64,000 bases of DNA from an uncultured Hymenobacter sp. (GTDB lineage Bacteria > Bacteroidota > Bacteroidia > Cytophagales > Hymenobacteraceae). Shown here one piece after another: positions 58,366-64,000 of this stretch. Position 1 is the stretch's first letter. Each line of letters starts with the position of its first letter. The stretch spans positions 1 through 64,000 of the forward strand of contig CAJYPK010000056.1 of assembly GCA_913776615.1 (NCBI GenBank). Direction: 5' to 3'. The translations under genes were made by a program, and so were the position numbers. Under the pieces are notes generated by a model. That model saw nothing but the letters and a program-made list of their open reading frames with translations, made no database searches and was not told where the DNA came from.

Positions 58366-58625
58366 ATGAAAAAAGGACGATTCAGCGAGGCACAGATTGT
58401 GGCCATTCTGCAACAGCCAGCGGGCAGACCGTAGCCCATATTGTGCGCGAGCACGGCTTGAGCGAAGCGACATTCTACGCCTGGAAAAGCAAGTATGCCG
58501 GAGCCAGCGTGGCCGAGCTCACCCGGCTCAAGCACCTGGAAGAGGAGAATCGCAAGCTCAAGCAGCTGTTTGCCGACCTGAGCTTAGAAGAATAGGCTAT
58601 CAAGGAGATTCTGCGAAAAAAGTAA
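58366..58625 (+). pseudogene. IS407-group orfA, frameshifted and with nonsense codon
   Basis: It starts MKKGRFSEAQIVAILQQ and hits a stop 22 codons in. Losing one base near 58415 explains this: in the +2 frame it continues SGQTVAHIVREHGLSEATF, then YAWKSKYAGASVAELTRL and the coiled-coil KHLEEENRKLKQLFADLSLEE. A TAG at 58593-58595 then breaks the ...EE.AIKEILRKK tail (CAG to TAG would restore it). The helix-turn-helix region is otherwise intact, so inactivation is quite recent. Confidence 0.88.
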
Positions 58626-59157
58626 CCAGCCCTGCGGCGCGACGCCAGGCAGCGCAGGGCTTAGTGAGCAAAGGCTGGAGCCAACGCCGGGCCTGTGCCC
58701 TGGTGGGGCTGGCGCGTGGCAGCTATCATTCGGTAGCGCACGGGCGCAATGACGAGCCCGTGCGCAGGCCCTGCGGGCGCTGAGTGGGCGGCATCCGGGC
58801 TGGGGGTTCTGGAAGCTGCACCACCGCCTGCGTAAAAATGGACTGGTCATCAATCACAAACGCACGTTACGCATCTACCGGGCACTGGCGCTCAACCTGC
58901 CTCGGCACCTGAAAAAGCGGGTGCCCGCCCGCGACCAGCAGCCCTTAGCTATGCCCGAGGTCGCCAATGGATGCTGGTCGCTCGACTTTACGAGTGACGT
59001 ATTGACCGACGGCCGCCGGTTTCGCACGCGCAACGTGCTCGACGCTTACAACCGCGAGCTGCTGGGCGTGGAAATCGCAACTTCGGCTCTGAAATCGGCC
59101 GTGAAGCGGCGACGGGTGCATTTCGGGTTCATACATGGGCTAAGCCAATCCATCTGA
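58622..59157 (+). pseudogene. IS407-group orfB (DDE transposase), frameshifted and truncated
   Basis: The frame begins VTSPAARRQAAQGLVSKG, WSQRRACALVGLARGSYHSV, and shifts near 58762 (…RNDEPV to QALRALSGRHPGWGFWKLHH). It continues LRKNGLVINHKRTLRIYRAL, PARDQQPLAMPEVANGCWSLDF (with the first D of the DDE triad) and NRELLGVEIATS. It then stops at 59157 with an unrelated tail, so the second D and the E are missing. Inactive. Confidence 0.88.
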
Positions 59158-59204
59158 ACTGTCCAATTTTTGGGGAGTACTGCAATCGAGTACGTTGGAC
59201 GTCC

Positions 59205-59406
59205 GAGAATCTTCTTGATAGCCTGGCTCCCTACACCCGGATCGGTAGATATTCGCTTCAGCTTTCAATTTTCTTCTTCCAGGTGCTTGGGCCGGGGGGT
59301 TCCGCCACGCTAGCTACAATGTACTTACTTTTCCAAACATAAAATAAGACCTCGCTCAAGCCGTGCTCGCACGCAATCTGGGCCTCGCTGAATCGTCACT
59401 TTTCAT
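59205..59406 (-). pseudogene. Inverted fragment of the same orfA
   Basis: Reading the minus strand from 59406, ATGAAAAGTGACGATTCAGC matches the start of the plus-strand orfA (ATG, then GACGATTCAGCGAGG). It then skips ~40 bp and continues GCGAGCACGGCTTGAGCGA, and later AGCACCTGGAAGA and GGCTATCAAGAAGATTCT. Several stops and shifts interrupt it. It is more decayed than the plus-strand copy. Confidence 0.75.
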
Positions 59407-59661
59407 ATCTCAGGTGTTAGGTAGTGGCAATACGCTTTTCTCTACTCACAGCTAGTGCCTGATTAAAAGAAGCCTGCAGGGGAAGTCACCTACTTAACGG
59501 CTCAATAGCATCTTGAATTTTATAACCCTAAACAAGTTGGTTAGCATTTGCCTGCCAATGGCTTATATAAGGAAGAAGTGTACACTAAAAAAGTAATTAC
59601 CAATTTTAACCAAATCCCACTCGTATTTTTAGCACGCGGCTCGTTCTCTCACTGAGTTTTC
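59407..59661. other. Region upstream of the ABC exporter, no precursor peptide seen
   Basis: This AT-rich stretch must hold the exporter promoter. I looked for short ORFs with a GG leader before the C39 gene and found none. An ATATAAGGAAGAAG element at ~59564-59577 is a possible regulatory site but unsupported. Confidence 0.5.
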
Positions 59662-61914
59662 ATGAATACAACAACCTTCTTTCACTATTTGCGCGGTCTG
59701 GTTCGCCCAAACGAAAAATTTCCAATCTACCGACAGCTAGACGAGATGGACTGTGGTCCCAGTTGTCTAAAAATGATAGCTAAGTTTTATGGAAAAGTCG
59801 TTTCGCGAGAGTTCTTGGCCAGCTCCAGTGCTTTTAGTTTGGAAGGTGTTTCCATCAAGAATATAATAGCTGGTGCCGAAAAGATCAAGTTGCGTACGCT
59901 TCCCGTCAACGCCACAGTCCAGATGCTTCGGCACGAAGTGCCATTACCTTGCATTGCCTACTGGCAGCAGCGTCATTTTGTAGTAGTGTACAAGGTTACC
60001 GATAAGGAAGTAGTGGTCGGAGATCCAGCTATCGGGCTAATGCATTACAGCCTGAGTAATTTTCTTTCAAATTGGCTGCTCAATAAAGAAGTAGGTGCGG
60101 CTAGTGGAATCCTCCTGTTGCTAGAGCCATCCGTTGACTTTAAAGATGACTCTCAACTAGAGCAGGCAGAGGAGAAAAGGGTCGGAATAAAACTTCTACT
60201 TCAGTATCTACTACCGCATAAAAAGAGTCTGGCCCAACTCTTTTTAGGCCTACTGGTTGTAACAACTATTCAATTAATTATGCCATTTCTTACGCAGGCT
60301 GTAGTAGATCACGGCATTGCCCTGCGAAATTTGAATTTCATTTATGTCATCTTAGCCGCCCAAATTACATTATTTCTTTCTCGGACTAGCGTTGAGATTA
60401 TAAGAGATTGGATACTACTTCACGTGGGATCGCGAATAAGTATTGCGCTCTTATCAGATTTCATTGCTAAGCTGTTTAGGTTACCAATGAATTTTTTTGA
60501 AACTAGGCGACCTGGCGACTTGTTACAACGAATTCAAGATCATCGCCGAATTGAACAGTTTCTATCGGAGCATTCTTTAATGATGCTTTTTGCCATTATA
60601 AACCTACTTATATTCGGCTTCGTTCTAGCTCTTTTCAATAAGTCAATTTTTTGGCTTTACGCAATGGGCACGGCTTTCTATATCGGTTGGGTTATCCTAT
60701 TTATGCGGCGTAGAGCCAAAATTGATTACTTAAAATTTAATCAGCTTTCATTAAGCCAAAGTAGCAATGTTCAGCTTACGCAGGCTATGTCTGAGATTAA
60801 ACTTAACAATTCTGAAAAACGCAGAAAATGGGAATGGGAGGAAATTCAAACTAGGTTTTTTAAAGTTGAAATGAAGAGCTTGTCTGTATTTCACATGCAG
60901 CGGACGGGCGGTATGTTAATCACTGAATTAAAAAATATATTTATTTCTTTTGTGGCTACCAAAACGGTAATAGACGGGGAATTGACGCTAGGCACTATGC
61001 TCTCTATTCAGTATATCATTGGGCAACTGAATACTCCTATCCGAAGTTTAGTTGACTTCACAATGGCTTATCAAGATGCCCAACTTAGTCTCGAACGTAT
61101 TTCCGATATTCATACAAAAAAAGAGGAATACGAACAAGGAGAGCATATGCATGTCATCACTCCCCACAAGGCTGACATACACATATCTAATATATATTTC
61201 AAATATCAGGAACGAAGCGCCGCCTATCTTTTTCAAGACTTATCCATCACAATTCCTTTCGGAAAAGTAACTGCTATTGTGGGAGAGAGCGGCAGTGGAA
61301 AAACTACGTTACTCAAACTATTACTGAAATTCTACCAAGTTAACGCAGGTACCATCCACGCAGGACAAATTAATTTAACAAATATTGACAGCCAGGCCTG
61401 GCGAAGAACTTGTGGCGTGGTCATGCAGGACGGATATATTTTTGCAGATACGCTGCTCCGTAATATCACTGAATCAGATTCGGATTCTCCAGTTGATAAA
61501 ATACGCCTTGCCGAAGCGGTTAGGATAGCAAATATATCAGATTTTATCAACAGCTTGCCATCTGGTTTCAATACTCTCCTTGCCAATCAGGGAGCCAACT
61601 TAAGTGGTGGCCAGCGTCAGCGTATTTTAATTGCGCGGGCTGTTTATAAAAATCCAAGCATATTATTTTTTGACGAAGCCACAAGCGCGCTAGATGCTGG
61701 CAATGAGAAAATTATAATGAATAACTTAGAGGAATTTTTTCAACATAAGATGGTGATCATTATTGCCCACCGCCTAAGTACAGTTAAAAATGCCGATCAA
61801 ATACTTGTTTTGGAGAAAGGAGCAATTATTGAGTTGGGACAACATTCAGACCTAGTAAAAGCAAAAGGCAAATACTTCTCTCTAATCAAAAATCAATTAG
61901 AACTTAGCGTTTAA
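59662..61914 (+). CDS. Peptidase C39 ABC exporter (bacteriocin/peptide maturation and export)
   Basis: A 750-residue PCAT-type exporter. Residues ~20-155 are a C39 peptidase domain: Cys31 in LDEMDCGPSCLKMIAKFYG, His105 in QQRHFVVVYKV and Asp121 in VVGDPAIG make up the catalytic set that cleaves GG leaders. Six TM segments (about 190-465) and an ABC domain follow, with Walker A GESGSGKTT (541-549), LSGGQ (647-651), Walker B ILFFDEATSALD (667-678) and H-loop His703. It therefore processes and exports a leader-bearing peptide with ATP. It precedes the HlyD gene by 38 bp. The gene is much AT-richer than most of the window, which suggests transfer. Confidence 0.93.
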   Translation: MNTTTFFHYLRGLVRPNEKFPIYRQLDEMDCGPSCLKMIAKFYGKVVSREFLASSSAFSLEGVSIKNIIAGAEKIKLRTLPVNATVQMLRHEVPLPCIAYWQQRHFVVVYKVTDKEVVVGDPAIGLMHYSLSNFLSNWLLNKEVGAASGILLLLEPSVDFKDDSQLEQAEEKRVGIKLLLQYLLPHKKSLAQLFLGLLVVTTIQLIMPFLTQAVVDHGIALRNLNFIYVILAAQITLFLSRTSVEIIRDWILLHVGSRISIALLSDFIAKLFRLPMNFFETRRPGDLLQRIQDHRRIEQFLSEHSLMMLFAIINLLIFGFVLALFNKSIFWLYAMGTAFYIGWVILFMRRRAKIDYLKFNQLSLSQSSNVQLTQAMSEIKLNNSEKRRKWEWEEIQTRFFKVEMKSLSVFHMQRTGGMLITELKNIFISFVATKTVIDGELTLGTMLSIQYIIGQLNTPIRSLVDFTMAYQDAQLSLERISDIHTKKEEYEQGEHMHVITPHKADIHISNIYFKYQERSAAYLFQDLSITIPFGKVTAIVGESGSGKTTLLKLLLKFYQVNAGTIHAGQINLTNIDSQAWRRTCGVVMQDGYIFADTLLRNITESDSDSPVDKIRLAEAVRIANISDFINSLPSGFNTLLANQGANLSGGQRQRILIARAVYKNPSILFFDEATSALDAGNEKIIMNNLEEFFQHKMVIIIAHRLSTVKNADQILVLEKGAIIELGQHSDLVKAKGKYFSLIKNQLELSV

Positions 61915-61952
61915 CCCATATTGGCTTATTCTACTGGCAAAAGTAAAAATCA

Positions 61953-63245
61953 ATGCAAAATAAAATTGAACAAATTACCACTCGTAGCGAGTATGTGGAA
62001 GAAGTCCTAGGCCAGATTCCACCACGCGTTATCCGGTATGGCACTTTATTTTTCTTTTTTTTTATCTTCTTATTGGTCGCTTTATCCTTTGTGATTAAAT
62101 ATCCAGACACGGTAAATTCTCGTCTGACGATAACAAGTTTAAATCCGACTGTTCATATTTTTACTCTCACTTCAGGGAGAATAGATACGTTATTCGTTCA
62201 GAACAAACAGATAATAGCCTCAAATGCTCCAATCGCTTACATAGATAATCCTGTAAAGTACAATGATGCTGTTGAGTTGAGCAAAATTTTTGACCGATTA
62301 AATACACCTAAAGGTGAAATTTTGCTGCGCACATTCAAACCTAATTATGGCTTACACTTAGGTGAAGCGCAAAACCAGTATTCTTTATTTCTTCAATCTA
62401 TAGAAGACCTTCAAACTTATTTAAATAAGAACGACTTTAGAACGAAGTCTCAATCGTTACAAGCCCAACTTCAGCAGTACGAAAATTTATTGATCAAACT
62501 CGCGGATGAGCAGGCATTAGCGCGGGAGCAGCTAATTATTAGCGCTAAGAATTTGAAGCGAAGTCGCACTCTACTTCAGTCTAAAACAATTAGTGAGTAT
62601 GATTTTGAGCAAGTAGAGCTTAGTAATTTATTGCAAAAATCTAAGTATAAAAATATCGAATCAAATATTATTGACACTCGAATTCGCAAAGAGGAAAATA
62701 GTCGTCAATTACTCATTTTGCAACAAGAAACTGAAAAAGAGTATAAATCAAAAATCAATCATATAGAGGAATTATCCTATGATTTAGAGTCTTTTTTACA
62801 CTCGTGGCAGAAGAAGTATGTTATTACATCGCCCATTGCAGGTACTGTCGTATTTCATACAATATGGAACAAGGATCAATTTGTAACGCAGAACAATGAG
62901 ATTGTATCTATTTTACCTGTAAAACAAAATGCAATTACTGCCAAGTTAATCCTACCGGAACAAAATTCTGGCAAAGTACATATGAATCAAAAGGTCATAA
63001 TCAAACTTGACGGCTATAATTACAAAGAATTTGGCTCTATAATTGGCAAGGTTAAATCAATATCATTAACCCCTAAGAATAATAGTTACGCTGTAGATGT
63101 TGAATTACCAGATGGCCTGACAACAACCTACGGCAAAAAGATTCCCTTTACGCAGGAAATAAAGGGTTCGGGAGAAATAATCACCGAAGATTTAAGATTG
63201 ATAGAAAGGATATTTTACTCCCTTCGATCAGTATTCATATCTTAA
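61953..63245 (+). CDS. HlyD-family periplasmic adaptor (membrane fusion protein)
   Basis: A 430-residue adaptor for type I secretion. After a short cytosolic start (VEEVLGQIPPRVIRYGTLFF), one TM helix (FFFIFLLVALSFVIKY, about 34-50) leads to a lipoyl-type half (TSGRIDTLFVQNKQIIASNAPIAYID), a long coiled coil (about 150-280; LQAQLQQYENLLIKLADEQALAREQL) and the second half (YVITSPIAGTVVFHTIWNKDQFVTQNNEIVSI), then a barrel region to the C-terminus. It works with the C39 exporter. An outer-membrane TolC-type component is not in the window. AT-rich like its partner. Confidence 0.9.
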   Translation: MQNKIEQITTRSEYVEEVLGQIPPRVIRYGTLFFFFFIFLLVALSFVIKYPDTVNSRLTITSLNPTVHIFTLTSGRIDTLFVQNKQIIASNAPIAYIDNPVKYNDAVELSKIFDRLNTPKGEILLRTFKPNYGLHLGEAQNQYSLFLQSIEDLQTYLNKNDFRTKSQSLQAQLQQYENLLIKLADEQALAREQLIISAKNLKRSRTLLQSKTISEYDFEQVELSNLLQKSKYKNIESNIIDTRIRKEENSRQLLILQQETEKEYKSKINHIEELSYDLESFLHSWQKKYVITSPIAGTVVFHTIWNKDQFVTQNNEIVSILPVKQNAITAKLILPEQNSGKVHMNQKVIIKLDGYNYKEFGSIIGKVKSISLTPKNNSYAVDVELPDGLTTTYGKKIPFTQEIKGSGEIITEDLRLIERIFYSLRSVFIS

Positions 63246-63541
63246 CTTGCGTTAGATAAGGACTTCTTCTGCTTGTTTGAACTCGGCTAGCGCACTGAGC
63301 AACAGGCAGCAGGCGGAGTACTGCCTCCAACTACACCCTACCGGCAATTGCCGCCACCTCCATTATAACTTCTGTTTGTAATACTATCACAACTCCTGAT
63401 TGCCATTTATCGCCAACATACTAATTACGTGTCGGCCTCTATTTAATTCACCGCCCGCATATACAATCTTATTGTTCATCTGCCTGTGAGACTTATTTTC
63501 TTTCAGGAGGGTAGTTACTGACGCAAGACATTCGAAAACTT
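63246..63541. other. Intergenic stretch, 296 bp
   Basis: Between the HlyD gene and the final partial gene. No credible ORF, and no ATG-started short peptide with a GG leader. An AGGAGGGT near 63506-63513 is the best Shine-Dalgarno-like sequence of the window, but lies ~28 bp before the next ATG. Confidence 0.5.
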
Positions 63542-64000
63542 ATGAGTTCTGAGAAAGTGTGTATTTCGACACGTAAGCTAAGCTACCTATCTCTTAAAAG
63601 CCAGGCGACAGTTGCTGTTACACTTGGCTTACAGTTCTTATTACCATTCGTTACACGAAGCCAGAATACTGTTCCTACTGCTAGCTCAAGCTTTTCCGAT
63701 GTTGGGGCCATTTCTTATAATTCGAGCGTTGATAGCCGAGCATTTTGTCTTTGTAATTCTGAAAACATAGCCCAGTACTACCAGGCTCCCCCCGTCTACC
63801 CCGCGGGTCCGGAAGCCATGAAAATTCGGCTACGGAGTCTGATTGGAGATTTGCATTCGTTTGGGCCAACCTCGGGTATAATTACAGTTCGCTTTCTGAT
63901 TAACTGCCACGGTGTACCTGGCCGATTCCGAATCAGCCAAGTAGATGAACAATACATACCATATGCGTTTCCCCCTGCGCTCGTAGCTCGAATACAAGGA
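63542..64000 (+). CDS. TonB-C-like protein, 5' part (runs off the window)
   Basis: An open frame of 153 codons from ATG 63542 to the end of the window without stop; an in-frame TAG at 63512-63514 fixes the start as the first possible one. A hydrophobic stretch (SQATVAVTLGLQFLLPF) suggests an N-terminal signal or membrane anchor. The later part reads VYPAGPEAMKIRLRSLIGDL, SFGPTSGIITVRFLINCHGVPGRF, RISQVDEQYIPYAFPPALVAR, which resembles the C-terminal domain of TonB-like proteins (YPxGxxAM ... GxxxVxFxVNxxG). It could be an orphan TonB-C protein, envelope protein or an exported product linked to the exporter. Its GC is intermediate. Confidence 0.6.
   Translation, partial: MSSEKVCISTRKLSYLSLKSQATVAVTLGLQFLLPFVTRSQNTVPTASSSFSDVGAISYNSSVDSRAFCLCNSENIAQYYQAPPVYPAGPEAMKIRLRSLIGDLHSFGPTSGIITVRFLINCHGVPGRFRISQVDEQYIPYAFPPALVARIQG

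Larger units (their letters stand above)
58321..59450. mobile_element. Decayed IS3-family (IS407-group) element with inverted second fragment
   Basis: Plus-strand orfA and orfB remnants (58366-59157) are followed by a partial, inverted copy of the same orfA start (59205-59406). Homology extends upstream of both ATGs as GTGAGTAGAGAAA at 58322-58334 and its complement near 59437-59449. A segment TGAACTGTCCAATTTTTGGGG (59154-59174) looks like an IS3-type end, but a matching left end is not found. Neither copy can make a transposase. Confidence 0.8.

Noticed and set aside
58397..58560. Alternative N-terminal frame in the IS region
   Set aside because: It is an out-of-frame reading of the orfA remnant; the homologous orfA is recovered by a single-base shift.
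1..64000. CRISPR array
   Set aside because: No set of regularly spaced direct repeats with unique spacers was seen; the 21-bp array at 1870 is coding and has no spacers.

Overview
The window comes from a GC-rich member of the Bacteroidota, most like Hymenobacter or a close relative in the Cytophagales. This rests on the gene content: duplicated OmpH/BamA/UppS/PorG-like/NadK envelope cluster, an ExbB-ExbD-ExbD-TonB operon followed by a PstS-like lipoprotein and a TPR protein, DUF1800/DUF1501 pairs, lamin-tail and FlgD-like C-terminal domains, and TAnnTTTG-type promoters. Start codons have almost no Shine-Dalgarno sequences, and several genes start at GTG or TTG. No taxonomic search was run.

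Layout. 1-125: 3' end of a 5S rRNA and its terminator, so an rRNA operon lies just upstream. 0.15-4.1 kb: HTTM membrane protein, two low-complexity secreted Gly/Ser/Thr proteins, an alkyladenine DNA glycosylase and a small lipoprotein. 4.2-7.3 kb: a copper-type locus with a metal-binding HMA-AraC regulator, a 16-cysteine four-helix-bundle protein and a His/Met-rich outer-membrane barrel. 7.4-18.3 kb: S41 peptidase, an unknown membrane-anchored protein, asd, a lamin-tail surface protein, DUF1800, DUF1501 and an SPW-type membrane protein. 18.3-22 kb: ModE-like regulator, sulfite-oxidase-fold protein and TonB-dependent receptor with a perfect ModE-box palindrome. 22.2-25.4 kb: thioredoxin-reductase-like enzyme, then an AT-richer accessory pair (HExxH lipoprotein and a small secreted protein).

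25.9-33.4 kb: MFS exporter, PepSY protein, ComEA-like HhH protein, cysteine desulfurase, GlmM and MazG. 33.7-40.9 kb: the TonB energising operon with two TonB paralogs, a small membrane protein, a PstS-like lipoprotein and a TPR protein. 41-56 kb: RluA-type pseudouridine synthase, two OmpH chaperones, BamA, UppS, two PorG/DUF6089 barrels, NadK, a TamA/BamA-like protein, a CBS protein, an alpha/beta hydrolase, PabA/TrpG, CvpA, YqeY and a membrane protein, all on the minus strand, with PdxJ divergent. 57.2-58.2 kb: a lipoprotein of unknown function.

58.3-64 kb is accessory. Decayed IS3-family (IS407-group) fragments lie in inverted orientation, followed by a clearly AT-richer unit: a C39-peptidase ABC exporter, its HlyD adaptor, and a gene running off the right edge with a TonB-C-like tail. 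No double-glycine precursor peptide is visible inside the window.

The features I find most worth following are the ModE-box locus, the C39/HlyD island, the HExxH Gly-linker lipoprotein pair, and a set of long intergenic inverted repeats built from different short phrases (5154-5262, 10875-10946, 30920-30971, 54424-54513), plus a 36-37 bp phrase repeat that overlaps the start of two unrelated genes.
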